A DNA stretch of 64,000 nt from positions 18,901,018-18,965,017 of the forward strand of contig JAJEKV010000020.1 in assembly GCA_021234155.1 (NCBI GenBank). The letters are read 5' to 3'. The notes below the pieces were generated by a model. It did not search any database and was not told the origin of the DNA. It worked only from the letters and a program-made list of their open reading frames with translations. Made by a program: the position numbers and the translations under genes. The stretch comes from Isoetes taiwanensis. Its lineage: Eukaryota; Streptophyta; Lycopodiopsida; Isoetales; Isoetaceae. Numbering within the stretch: position 1 is the first letter of the stretch; every line of letters begins with the position of its first letter. This document shows positions 11,279-21,899 of this stretch, piece after piece.

Positions 11279-11450
11279 AAAGGGAAATGGGGTCCAAATT
11301 GAGGCGAGGCCGGCCGGAGGCCGGCCGAGCCGAGGAATACTACAAAAAAGAAGGGCATGAGTGGGTCCAGACCGAGGCGAGGCCCCGGAGGGGCCGAGCC
11401 GAGGAATGGTGCAAAAGAAAAGGGCCCGGCCGTCAGGCCGGGCCCTTTTC
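11279..11450 (-). repeat. GC-rich foldback unit, right outer copy
   Basis: This is the inverted copy of the unit at 7001-7140 and 8121-8275. It ends with the hairpin GGGCCCGGCC-GTCA-GGCCGGGCCC at 11422-11445, the same stem as on the left with a different loop. Confidence 0.8.
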
Positions 11451-12729
11451 TAGTTTGATAATAAAAAAATTGTAACATGGGTTACCATTTGTCTATTATG
11501 TCACACTTAATATTAGGACTTCGAATGTAATGGTTTGTTTTTAGCTCTACTACAAGAAATTTATCGCGGCCAAGGCCGCCGCGAACATTTCTCTTTTCCA
11601 AAATTATCATAAAGGATTTTTGTGTTAATTCGAAAATGGTGTAAAGAAGTCTAAAAAAGCACTCCAAAATTCCCTCATATTCTAGGATTCTTTGATTATA
11701 ACGAATGTGGTTTTTGAAAGAGAGTAATTGGCCATATGATGTTTTTCATGCCAAACCTACTTCATATTCTGCCTATTCGGGCCATATTTTGTAAATGATC
11801 TCTAGCAAACAAATGATTTCTGGGGAGTAGAAGGGACACTAACACAATTGTCTTAATTGAGAAGGCCAGCAAGCTTATTGTAGTTGTGTCTTTAAAGCTT
11901 TCAACCTACCAAGGGTGAAGAAACAATAGTTGCACCAGGTGCTCAATCTGTTAGAGATTGATATTCTGAAGTCCACATTTGTTAGGATTAGTTGATTGGT
12001 GTGAGAGATGACATTCCTTACGACTGGTTACTGTTTGTTTCTAACGTAATAACATTCACTCTTGATGATGGCAAAATCTGCATACGAAGAAGAGAAGAGC
12101 AACGTATTTTAGTCCACTATTATGTGGCAGCCTGTAATCAATGCAGTTGTAACTAACCTCCACAAGCCATAATTTATGTGTAGACACCGTAGGATGCAAC
12201 TTATAGGGTGGCAGATGAACTTCTTACAGTCTGCGCACCTCACATCTGGCAGGTTTGTGTTTTTATCGTTGATGGATCTTGTGAGACCGAGGAGAACCCT
12301 CTCCTAGACTTATAAGAGAGACATTCACAAAAAGGTGAAGGGACACTTGGTGATAAGTGTGAGAATCAAGTGCATCTTATCTTTTGGTGCTTATTTATAG
12401 CTAAGAAGAAGGAGATTGGTAGCTGCATGGCATGATGGAATTGAAGGAGATTGGTAGCTGCATGGCATGATGGAATTGTAAGTTAAATACCCGAAATTAA
12501 TTGGCTTGAGATGCAGGCTTACTTTAAGAGAATCCATTCTTTTGTAAAGAGAAGCAAACGTGCATATGAATATTCTGTGGCATACTGGGCGTTTTTACAA
12601 ACATGTGCTGAAACTTCTCGGACAAATGTTAATAGAAATTTTGCATTTCAGAAAAGGAGTCTTGTCGCACAATGGATGTACTACTTGGGTTTTGTTACTT
12701 TTCGTAACTTATTGGTGTTGTGATTACAG
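11451..12729. other. Unassigned stretch with a 35-bp tandem duplication
   Basis: No gene is recognised. A 35-bp unit starting GGAGATTGGTAGCTGCATGG is present twice at 12411-12478. A 70-codon ORF at 12511-12723 matches nothing I know. Confidence 0.5.
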
Positions 12730-12945
12730 ATTCTAATTGCTTCCCCAACTAGCTTAGTGAATCACATTGAGACGACCTCAGGATTCGTGGGTCAGCTTCA
12801 AAGCTTGAAGCTTCTAGTTCTTGATGAAATAAACGAAATGCTTGACATAGGATCTCAAAACAACATTCTTCATATGATGCCTGGTGCACGGCAGAATATT
12901 ATACTTTCCTTGAGTAATTTTGTTACTGCCATGATAGTAAACCCA
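12730..12945 (+). pseudogene. Decayed exon of a DEAD-box RNA helicase (RH25/26/31-like)
   Basis: After an acceptor-like TTGTGATTACAG the frame reads ILIASPTSLVNHIETTSGFV, then LKLLVLDEINEMLDIG and ARQNIILSLSNF. This follows the order of helicase motifs Ib (TPGR), II (DEAD) and III (SAT) in plant mitochondrial/plastid DEAD-box helicases, whose typical text is ATPGRLxDHIENTSGF, then VLVLDEADHLLDMG. Key residues are lost: TPGR has become SPTS, DEAD has become DEIN and SAT has become SLS. No other helicase exons are visible nearby, so this is a copied, non-functional fragment. The family call rests on the HIETTSGF block. Confidence 0.7.
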
Positions 12946-14140
12946 CAGAGCCAAGATCCAGACCCGCTGCCAATCATCCCAGAAATGGTGCGAGAACAAA
13001 GCTATTGCTATGAATAAAGACAGGGCGTTACAAATGAATGGGGAAAATTCAGCTTATAAAATCTAAAAAACCAATGAAGAGCTGCAAAGTCAGGAAACCG
13101 ATGTCAACAGTTCTATACCGTTGTTAGATCCATGGAAGAACTTTTGGTTTTTAAGAAGCAAATCAGAAATGCTCTTCAACGAGCATCAAGAGATGGGTTT
13201 TGGACCATCTTTCTCTTCTTGACAACAAAGGGCAACGCATGCACCCTTTGGTAGAAATTCATAGATAATAATGTCATACCTTTTATGGCATTAGACATTT
13301 TGTTCTGCGGCTAATGCCTCCCTTGGTAGAGATCAACAGGATTGAAAAGCACGTCAAAAGACAATAGGAAGAAAGTAGAAGTATGAAAACATAACCTGCA
13401 GAGGAATTACCTTCAACAGGTTTGAAGTTTCTTCTCCATTGCAGTATTGCACATAGAGCCAAAACAAATAGCCTAGGCTGCGTCTTTTTGCACAAGGAAG
13501 TCTCATCAGGTAGTTTTTTAACTAAGATTAGATATAAGAATTGAAAGCAACAGTGTGCCTTCAACCTAAACTACAGAATCGAAATCATTTTTGGAAAGCT
13601 TGCATCAAAAAATACGGAACTGAAAAGATTTCTGAGATGTCTTCTGTATATGAATAACTTAGCAGAAAGAGGAACCACAAGAACTCGGATTTTGGACATA
13701 CCTTCTGCGCCCTTGAATTCAACCCGGTAGTTAAAGAAAGCTATTTATGCATGTCGTAACCCATTCCGAAGCTGCCAACTATTGCACAGATGTCTCCATC
13801 TGCAAAAATCATCCCTGGCTACAGCGGCAGACCAAAAAACGTGTCGGTCTTTGGATGTCTGCCTTGCGAATTCAACCTTATCCGGTTTAGCCTGTTTGTC
13901 GATTATTCCGTGGTCACGACGAAGAAGCAGGCCCCGGTTTAGCTTGCTTGTCGATTATTTGATGGTCGCGAGGAAGAAGCAGGCCCCCTGCTTTTGCGGG
14001 ACCAAAGATTCCTCCCGCTAATAATTATATATGTTAAGATACTACCATTGTTACATGCATTTATGGATTTCTTAGTGCCCTTCCATCCATCATTAGAGTA
14101 TTAGGTAATGTCTATACCTACACCCCTACACTATTCTTAA
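12946..14140. other. Unassigned stretch with a 52-bp tandem duplication
   Basis: No gene is recognised. A 52-bp unit starting CCGGTTTAGC occurs twice at 13882-13985. Weak ORFs at 13283-13564 (minus) and 13782-14021 (plus) have no known motifs. Confidence 0.5.
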
Positions 14141-14640
14141 GGCCCCGAAGGGGCCAAAATTTTTTTTAGTTAACACAAACCATTAACACACAACTACCAT
14201 GAACATTATTAACACAAACCATTGCATTTGACACATTTAAATTAAAATCCCCCTTAAACCCCCTTTGGTTTGAGTGCATATTCACACGGAGGGTTAAGTA
14301 GGGCAGCGAGAGCCCCAAAAAATTTACAATACATGTACAAAAATAACACCATTAAGTACATTCTCTCAAACCTTATAGTATTTTGCAAATCTTAATATAC
14401 AGTATACAAAAACTTGTACATGCATACCCCACAAACGAGGATCGCCATGTACAGTCCAGATCTTGGAATAAAGGGCAAATATGCCCATCCGACAGCTCTT
14501 GTTGCCCGGAGTAACCCCCCGTGTGAATATGCACCCAAACCAAAAAGGGTTTAAGGGGGATTTTAATTTAAATGTGTCAAATGCAATGGTTTGTGTTAAT
14601 AATGTTCATAGTAGTTTGTGTTAATGGTTTGTGTGTTATT
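14141..14640 (-). mobile_element. TIR element (MITE-like), copy 1, complete
   Basis: Terminal inverted repeats of about 130 bp lie at roughly 14167-14300 and 14510-14640. They share AACACAAACCATT, AAATTAAAATCCCCCTTAAA and CCCCTTTGGTTTG. The interior holds GTACATGCATACCCCACAAA and no ORF. One side carries a palindrome, GGCCCC-GAA-GGGGCC, at 14141-14155 followed by CAAAATTTTTTT. The same pairing is seen at the other copies (30012-30358, 32417-32890, 29795-29868 with 40069-40343), so this palindrome is part of the element or its preferred flank. Superfamily not determined. Confidence 0.8.
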
Positions 14641-15255
14641 TGTGATTAAAGATTAGAGGAGTATTCTCAGAGATCTTTAAAGGTTTTTTTTAAAAATTGC
14701 ATTTGATGAATGCATCTACATAAATTACCTTTGCCTTATCGCATCGTTTCTTGAAATGCAGAATCACAAGAACTATATAAGCATTTTACGGGCTCATATC
14801 TAGTGGAGCTAAAACTATTTGCTTAATTACGGATCTGTTACCCCAGTAATCCTATCTTGAGATATATCTCCTGTATTTTCAGAAGGTTTTGTGTAAAACT
14901 AGATAAGCATGCTCTGAAATGTCTTAACTTTGTTATCTTAGAGCAAAAATTATTGCTCATGTGCGTTTGCCTTTGTGCAATATTTTCCTTTTCTATTTGA
15001 TTTCTACAGGCTTTGCCTTCCTTATCAGGCCTTGCCTTTGATTATCTTTATGAATCTGCTCCAGCTTGTTAATAGACTTTAACATCTTCTTGATTTTTGT
15101 TACAACGCTGACAAAATTTATCATTTCTGTTCGACCGTATATTGCATTCATAAAATACTTAGAAGGTTGACATCGATAACACGTGGTTCTTTGCTACGAC
15201 ACCTGTAATACGACTTGCAACGAACTTCGTTTGTTTGCTTGCTATGGATGTAGGT
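14641..15255 (+). repeat. Segment R2, copy b, first part
   Basis: This matches 659-1283 closely up to GCTATGGATGTAGGT, where a 4.4-kb insertion begins. The copy resumes at 19664-19767. Confidence 0.8.
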
Positions 15256-16299
15256 GTTGAAGGTGTTCCTGGCAAAACCTTCAACCTCAGTGGTTTAGAA
15301 CCTCCAGGTTGCTTAAGGCAACCACTCTGAGTGTAAAAATTCTAGAAATAATGCTCAAGAGATTGTTTGAAACAGCTTTCCCTGAAGGATAAAAAGTCTG
15401 CCTAAGAAGAATGTCTGCCACATGCACACCACTCAAGCTTTGGGCATGATTCTAGTTAACACATATGCTCAACACCTATATTTGTCTGGCTGCAAAAGTC
15501 TGAGTGAATCTGATAGGGGTAGATAGGCCAAATTCTTGTTCCTGACCCAGTCAATTTCTGGTCAATATCCCTGGCAGAGAGCTCACTTTATAATCTCGCT
15601 AATGGCAATAGATTTTTTTGTTTTGTAAGCTTCACCTATTCTGAAAAGGTCTGCATACAAGGGGCCTTGATGTTTTTTGCAAGTAGAACTCTAGATTTTT
15701 TCTTTTTGGATATTTTGGCTGACTGCTATGAAGAGTAGGTAATTGTGAACAAGATTCTTTCTGTGGGAGGAATGCACACTAAACCCAATGTTCCTATGCT
15801 CAATATGCACTAGATGGTAATGCTAATGCCCTAAGCATTTCTATCTCTTATTCTAATGCTCGATGCTAACTTCTGCTACAATAGATCTAGGACTACTGAT
15901 TCAACCTTGCATTGATGAATCAGGGTGACACAAGGATTGTTTTGCACTTGCAGAGAACATATTGAAATGTCACATTGACAATATTTGGCTGCTAGGATAT
16001 GATGTAACAAAAGACTCTGATGGCCACAAACACTTCACAACAAGGGTCGGATTTTCAATTAATTCAAGTACTCAAAAGATAACAATATGAATCCCAAGCT
16101 CTAGGTCTTGGGCGCAGGATCAAATAGGTAAACAATAAGTCAATCCAGACGATTTACTCAATAATCTGAATTGCAAATCAAGTTTGGAGGTCAGAATCAA
16201 GCTCAAATCTATCAAACCGGTCCTTCTTCAAAGCAAGCAATCACTTCTTCGCCTCAAAGCCCTCGAATTTTCCTTCTGTCAAAAAACCCCTTTTGTAGA

Positions 16300-18205
16300 T
16301 GCTCTGTTTTGTTGAGTTCTTGATCAATCCCATTCGATTCTCTGTCTTTGCCAAGTTGCTTGCCGGGATTCTTGAGCGGCGATTGACACTTTGGGCAGAG
16401 GATGGAGAAGTGCGGGCTCGCACGCAGGCAGGCTTCCGCCCCCGGCATTCTACTATTGACCATATCTTCACTCTGCGAACACTCATAGAGGATAGCCGGA
16501 ATCGACGCCAGAATCTGTAATGTTGCTTTGTGGATTTCGCAAAGGCTTTTGACACAAAGGGCCCGGGGATAAGTTGTGGGACGATTGAGACGCCTAGGGA
16601 CCCCCGTCGACTTGCAGTAATGCTATATACGCATTCTATACGAGGCTTGCCCTCGGCCGCCTCACACTTTGTCGGGGAGCCCGTTGTTAGTAGCATTGGG
16701 GTGCGCCAGGGCTGCCCTCTATCCCCGACGCTCTTCTCTTTGTACATTGACCAGCCTAGAAGAATGGCTAGCCGAAAGGTGGGGGGAAGGCGCCGCTTGA
16801 TGCACCACATAACCGCAACTCATATATGCCGATGATGTTGACCTGCTCGCGATATACCGGAAGAGGACATGCAACGCCCTCGGATGCTTTGGACACTTCT
16901 CGCCAATTCACCGACATGAGAGTTAACTTGGCCAAGACAAGGGTGCCTGCTGGTCCCATCATCCCTAAGCACCCACGCCTTCCCTCATTCACTTACCAAA
17001 GGGCAGGTAGTGGAGGTGGCTCGATCTTATAAGTATTTGGGCATTGAGTTTTCTACTACCACGACCGGGATGCATCCATCGTTACGGGGGTCACTAGGCC
17101 GGAAAGCCCCAGATGCAATGCAAAACAACAATCACAAGGCGAGTCAGATGCATGGGGTCACCGGGCACACTTGTTCGTGGCCTTGGTTGAACCGGGTCCT
17201 CCTCTATGGGGGCAGAAGTGTGGGGGCCGGTGATATCCCTCACCGCTTGGAACGATCTAGAGCAGTATGAAGGCTTTCTTGGCCCGCACCGGAGTGAAAT
17301 CCACGGTCCCATATCGATCTTGCTCCAGGAGACGGGCTTCCTTCCATTACAGAGGGTGCTACTGAACGCGTCACATTATTTACTTTTAAGGTGGTGGCTA
17401 TGGATGAAGCCCGGTTGCCCAACCTTGCTTTGGCGATTGGCGATGGGCCCTTGGCGACTCAAAGCCTCGCTGGAAAGACAAGCAAGCCAGTGGTTTCGCT
17501 ATGGAATGTGCAGCACCAATGGATGTGGACCAGTGCATACACCGAAGGAACGAACGCTTTGAAGCAAGATTTGATGCTTGCTTCATGGCCAAGCTTTGGG
17601 ATGCAGAGAGCCCCTCGGCCACATGTCAAGGTGGCAAATTATCGACAGCGAGGTTAATCCCATGCTCACGAGGGGCCCACACCACCACTCCCGCGCACCC
17701 ATCTACCCATGAAAAGCGCCAGGTGATTGCTTCCATTCAAGACAGTGCACACCACCTCCGCATTGAGACAGGGAGATGGATTCGGGAGCCGCGTGAGGAC
17801 AGAGTCCGCTGCCGTCAAGAGGGCGCCATTGAGGATGAAAGTCACGCCCTCCGTGCCTGTCCGGCGCATTTGAGCATATCGGGCCTCGGTATGCTCGGTT
17901 AGTTGTGCCCCATCGTGCCTTGCATGAGCTACCGAAAGCACGCCTCTCAGAGGCTTGTTGGGATCAGACCTCGGGAGGTAATAGATACGCGGACTCGCTT
18001 ATGCCCCCGTCCGACATTAACCTCACCGTACTTGTGATTATGTATATAATCAGTGCGGTATGTCAAAGATCCTTATTGCTACTAAGGTTTTTCCCCCGAA
18101 AACCCTTCGGGGCGGGGGTTTTTTAATCCTGGTAGTAATACGCCTGCTGCTCTCTCTTTGTAGGGACGATAAAATCATATTCTATTCTATTCTATTCTAT
18201 CTTTT
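16300..18205 (+). mobile_element. LINE family A, 5'-truncated ORF2, copy 1
   Basis: The copy starts inside RT: FSVFAKLLAGILERRL, QAGFRPRHSTIDHIFTLRTL, FAKAFDT, GVRQGCPLSPTLFSLYID, YADDVDLLA and YKYLGIEFS. C-terminal text resembling GAHHLRIETGRW appears at 17750-17800 (AHHLRIETGRWIREP). It then reaches a zinc-finger-like region with EDESHALRACP. These pieces fall in several frames with internal stops, so the copy is dead. A 3' UTR hairpin (18074-18140), GGGACGATAAAAT and a (TTCTA)n tail (18178-18201) mark the 3' end. It lies inside the 15256-19663 insertion. Confidence 0.85.
18074..18140 (+). promoter_or_regulatory. LINE-A 3' UTR long hairpin
   Basis: The outer stem pairs TATTGCTAC with GTAGTAATA (one G-T wobble). 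The inner part pairs AAAACCC with GGGTTTT around a TTCGGGGCG loop region. Equivalent structures occur at 26545-26597, 35819-35883, 56617-56685 and 61628-61688. Confidence 0.65.
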
Positions 18206-19663
18206 AGCTTCCAATACGTGTTCTTGGCATTAAACAGGGTGATCCGGCAGGTTTGAGTCATGATTGAGTGGTTAGTTTGGCCGAATCAGACGGATCTTGG
18301 CGCTCTCAGGTTTTAGGGTTCTTGAGAATTCGAACGAAATATCCCACAGGCGTTTTTTGGCTCGGCAGCTCAAGGTATATAACAAGAAGAAAATCCAATA
18401 TTTATAATAATTGCGTGCAATATCCACGTGGGATTCGGTACCTCAACCGCCCCACATGCCCGGATGTTCCACGCGGCATGGGGATTACCGGGGGGGAAAA
18501 AAATAGGCTTGGGGGTAGATAGGAAATTTTTTTTTACTCCAAGAACTAAGGCACGATTCCGTAGGAGGCAAATATAAGGCTCAAAACAAAACCATTTTTC
18601 AATTTTCTTTTTTTCAAAGGGAATCTTTTTTTGCACTCTAGAAGATTCTGGAATCTTTTCTTGCAATAGGGCACTTTTGACTTTGGCTAAAAAATGGCTC
18701 AAGGGGTGCATGATGTGGCATGTGAAAGTGATGACAAGGCTAGGTGAGCATGACATGGCAAATGGTGATGATGACGTGTCAATCAACTTGGGCTTAGAAA
18801 ATTCTTTCTAGTCAAAATTGCAAGTGATGTGGAGATGATGTGTGTGACATGTGGATGGTGATGTGGTGGTGCCAACGATGATGTGGCAAGGTGATATGTC
18901 ATCTTATGGGTGCAAGTTTGATGCCTTGAGATAGATTTAGAGTTTGAACATGGAAATGGAGGCATGACATGGCATGACTAGAATGGTGATGTGTATGGTG
19001 ATTTGGCATATAGAATGAAGTGTATGGTGACTTGGCACATATAATGCACCCTTCATGGGTCAATTTTTTGTAAAATGCAACTTTTTGACATTCCCTAGGA
19101 CACACTTGAGTCTCGAACATTTCCCTTAGGGATTTTGTAACTTTTCCCTTTTCTTTGACCATGTTGCATGAAATGTTGACTTTTTGACCACATGTATGAC
19201 CAAGTCAAGTGAAGTTTTGAACTTTTGGATGGTGTGTGAGAAGTGTGTGGCAAATGGATGGTTCTTGAAGGTGTACTTTGACTAGAAAGAATTTTCAAAG
19301 CTAAGTTTGACTTGGGAAGAAATTGTATGCATGGAATTCAAAGTCTAATGGGTGTTTTATGGTGGTGGAAGGTATGGGGGATGTGGAATAGAAGTCAAAC
19401 TGCACAAAGATGCCAAGAACACAAATGATCACATACCAAGAGATGATCTTCTAGGGGTCTTCTTTTCCTTCTCCTCTTTTCTTTTGCTTGATTCTCCTCT
19501 TGTCTCTTTTGAGTGACCTGAGTTAATTGTCCTCTCCTTGCTCTTCAAGTTTTCAATGTATGCTAGTGAAGCATTCTTCTAGTGCCTTGTAATTCAGATC
19601 AAAGTGTAAGGATTAGTCTAGAAATGTGCTTAGCTCTTCCATGCTGCCATAACATGGCAGCAT

Positions 19664-19767
19664 TAGGTAACAGCAAAGGCCTTGACCTTTGACGTATTTT
19701 GACAGCAGAAGTTGCCTTCATAGAAGGGAGTAATTGTTTCTGTTTGTCTGAACGCCAGTTCTAATTT
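19664..19767 (+). repeat. Segment R2, copy b, second part
   Basis: The segment resumes with AGGTAACAGCAAAGGCCTTG after the insertion and ends at CAGTTCTAATTTACG, where copy c starts in tandem. Confidence 0.75.
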
Positions 19768-20397
19768 ACGTTGCTTAATTACGGATTTGTTACCCCACTA
19801 GTCCTATGTTGAGATATATCTCCCGTGTTTTTGGAAGGTTTTGTGTAAAACTAGATAAGCATGCTCTGGAATGTCTTAACTTTGTTATCTTAGAGCAAAA
19901 ATTATTGCTTATATGAGCTTGCCTTTGTGCAATATTTTCCTTTTCTATTTGATCTCTACAGGCTTTGCCTTCCGTATCAGGTCTTGCCTTTGATTATCTT
20001 TATAAATCCACTCTAGTTTGTTAATAGAAGTTAACGTCTTCTTGATTTTTGTTACAATGGTGACAAAATTTATCATTTGTGTTTGACCGTACATTACATT
20101 CATAAAATACTTAGAAGGTTTGACATCGATAATAAGTGGTTCTTTGCTACGACACCTGTAATATGGCTTGCGACTAACTTTGTTTATTTGCTTGCTATGG
20201 ATGCAGGTAACAACAAAGTCCTTGAACTTTGACGTATTTTTACAGCAGAAGTTGCCTTCATAGAAGGGAGTAATTGTTTGTTTATCTGAATGCCAGTTCT
20301 AATTTACGTTATAGAGATATTTTATGGTCTCAAGTATTACACTATACTCTAATTTGGTTAAAATATGGTTTCACTGGGTTTAGCTTTTGTGCTAAGG
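19768..20397 (+). repeat. Segment R2, copy c
   Basis: This is the third copy of the 659-1443 segment, uninterrupted at the site where copy b carries the 4.4-kb insert. It ends at GCTAAGGTGT, where a family B LINE is joined. Confidence 0.8.
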
Positions 20398-21582
20398 TGT
20401 GTTTCTGTTTGAATCTGGATAAGACCAAGGTTGTGGTATTTGGGGCAAGTAAGACCGATCACATTCAGCTATATTATATGGGTAAACACGTGGAGGTGGT
20501 AGATAACTACAAATATCTGGGGGTAAACGTAGATAAGAGCCCCAACTGGAACCAAGCGGTTGAGCATAGAGTGAATGCGGGCTTAAAGGCACTATATGCT
20601 ATGCAAAAAAAGTGTGTGCACGCCGAGATATGGAATTTTGAGATGAAGCGCATGTTATACAAAGTATTGGTGCAAACTGTTGTGCTATATGGATGTGAAG
20701 TCTGGGGACCGGGCCTTGCTAATGACAGCTGGAAAAAAGTAGAAAAGATACAAAAGAAATTTTTTCATACGGAGCTAGGTACCAAAATGCAAACACCATA
20801 CGATATGATGTTGGTAGAGTGTGGGATGATGCCACTGGAGGCTGAAGCGCTTTGCAGACTCTTACGCTACATGTGTAAGGTTCTATATGAGTTGCCAAGC
20901 AATAGTCTACCACGACTTGCTTTAGAGGAAACAAAAAACAAGGGCTGGTATGCAGACATTGAGAGATGGCTTACAAAATGGGGGATGAGTATTCATGATT
21001 TAGAAGTACATAGGGAAAATATAGAGGGATGGGTCCGGGATAGCTTTCGGCATAAGTCATGGAGTGTGCCGGCTGTGAAGAAAGAGTACTACAGGTTACA
21101 TATGAATCCTACCTTGGGGAGCCCATATCAGTAAAATATAGACAAGCAATTGCCAGGATCCGATTGAGCTCTCATCACCTGGGAGTAGAGATTGGGAGAT
21201 GGGCAAATATTGCACATGACATTAGGCATTGCAGGGTGTGTGATGGAGGGGTGGTAGAGGATGAGACTCATGTCTTGATTTCCTGTCAGGCATATTCGAA
21301 TATCAGACTCAAACATGGGATTTTGGCTACTTCGCTTCGTGATTTCTTCACATATCCAGGATCATGTATTGGGGGGTGTATAGTCGATATTCTTAGATGC
21401 AGAGAGGACCTATTGAAACAACGTGCAGTAGAGGAGATAGAGGTAGAGGAGCCCAGTGTATTATTCTCAGAGGATGCACTGGATGATTTATTTTATGATT
21501 TTGAAGGCAATGTATAAACGTCTCATAGACCTGGCGGTCTCGAAGACGAAATAATAAATTTCATTTCATTTCATTTCTCTCT
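20398..21582 (+). mobile_element. LINE family B, 5'-truncated, C-terminal ORF2
   Basis: This copy starts after the RT active site. It reads LNLDKTKVVVFGA, NYKYLGVNVD, VVLYGCEVWGPGLAND and KVEKIQKKFFHTELGTKMQT. After a frame change near 21110-21130 it continues with LSSHHLGVEIGRW, then CRVCDGGVVEDETHVLISC, a CX2C...HX4C zinc-finger motif. It stops at 21517. The first frame is open for about 240 codons and the second for 152, so decay is limited. The 3' end has hairpin AGACC-TGGC-GGTCT, GACGAAATAATAAA and a (TTTCA)n tail. Confidence 0.88.
21527..21540 (+). promoter_or_regulatory. LINE 3'-terminal hairpin (AGACC-TGGC-GGTCT)
   Basis: Same stem as the hairpin at 1938-1951 with a different loop. 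It is followed by CGAAGACGAAATAATAAA and the microsatellite tail. Confidence 0.65.
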
Positions 21583-21690
21583 CTCCCTCCCTCCCTCCCT
21601 CCCTCCCTCTCTCTCTCCCTCGCACGCACGCACGCACGTGCACACACACACAAAATCTCATTTGTTCTCTCTCTCTCTCTCTGCTATATT
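21555..21690 (+). repeat. Compound microsatellite
   Basis: (TTTCA)n of the LINE tail runs into CTCTCT, (CCCT)n, (GCAC)n, (CA)n and finally (CT)n. It probably grew from the LINE tail. Confidence 0.85.
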
Positions 21691-21899
21691 CCTACTTGGT
21701 CAAAGGCTTCAGTAGTGGCAAAATAGCTTGAAATTATCCTTTAATTCCTATGCTAAGTGGGTGGAGTCTATATTGATGTTTGTTTGGCTGTTATTTCCTT
21801 TTTTTTACCCTGGTATATTTTTATCCCCACCCTTGTGGGCTTCCATATTTTTATGGTTGGTTGGTATCCTTTCTTTGGGCTTTATTTCCTCCATGGTTA

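Larger units (their letters stand above)
7001..11450. mobile_element. 4.4-kb foldback (palindromic) composite element
   Basis: The block is a nested inverted structure. Reading inward from the left it has a GC-rich unit, a polypyrimidine tract, a second GC-rich unit, TTCTAGAA-type repeats and a 229-bp arm. From the right, on the other strand, it has a GC-rich unit, the polypyrimidine tract, a short unique spacer (10100-10290), TTCTAGAA-type repeats and the matching 229-bp arm. The loop is 68 nt (9080-9147). No protein is encoded. If transcribed, it would fold into a very long hairpin. It could be a foldback transposon or an inverted duplication of a non-autonomous element. Target-site duplications are not clear. 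Confidence 0.75.
15256..19663. mobile_element. 4.4-kb insertion with 5-bp TSD and terminal hairpins
   Basis: The empty site is known from the other R2 copies (GATGCAGGTAA). Here TAGGT at 15251-15255 and TAGGT at 19664-19668 flank the insert, consistent with a 4-5 bp target-site duplication. The left end folds as GTTGAAGGT...ACCTTCAAC (15256-15285) and the right end as ATGCTGCCA-TAACA-TGGCAGCAT (19641-19663). No long terminal repeats and no transposase are seen. It contains a nested LINE (16300-18205). The remainder, 15290-16290 and 18210-19640, is unassigned; the right part is rich in GATGTGGCATGTG-like repeats. Confidence 0.55.

Noticed and set aside
10270-11478. 402-codon minus-strand ORF and Glu/Arg-rich plus-strand ORFs
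   Set aside because: They are translations of the GA tract on either strand; no gene structure.
15256-19663. LTR retrotransposon or Helitron
   Set aside because: The two ends do not repeat each other, so no LTRs; there is a short TSD and no CTRR end or AT insertion site, so not a Helitron.
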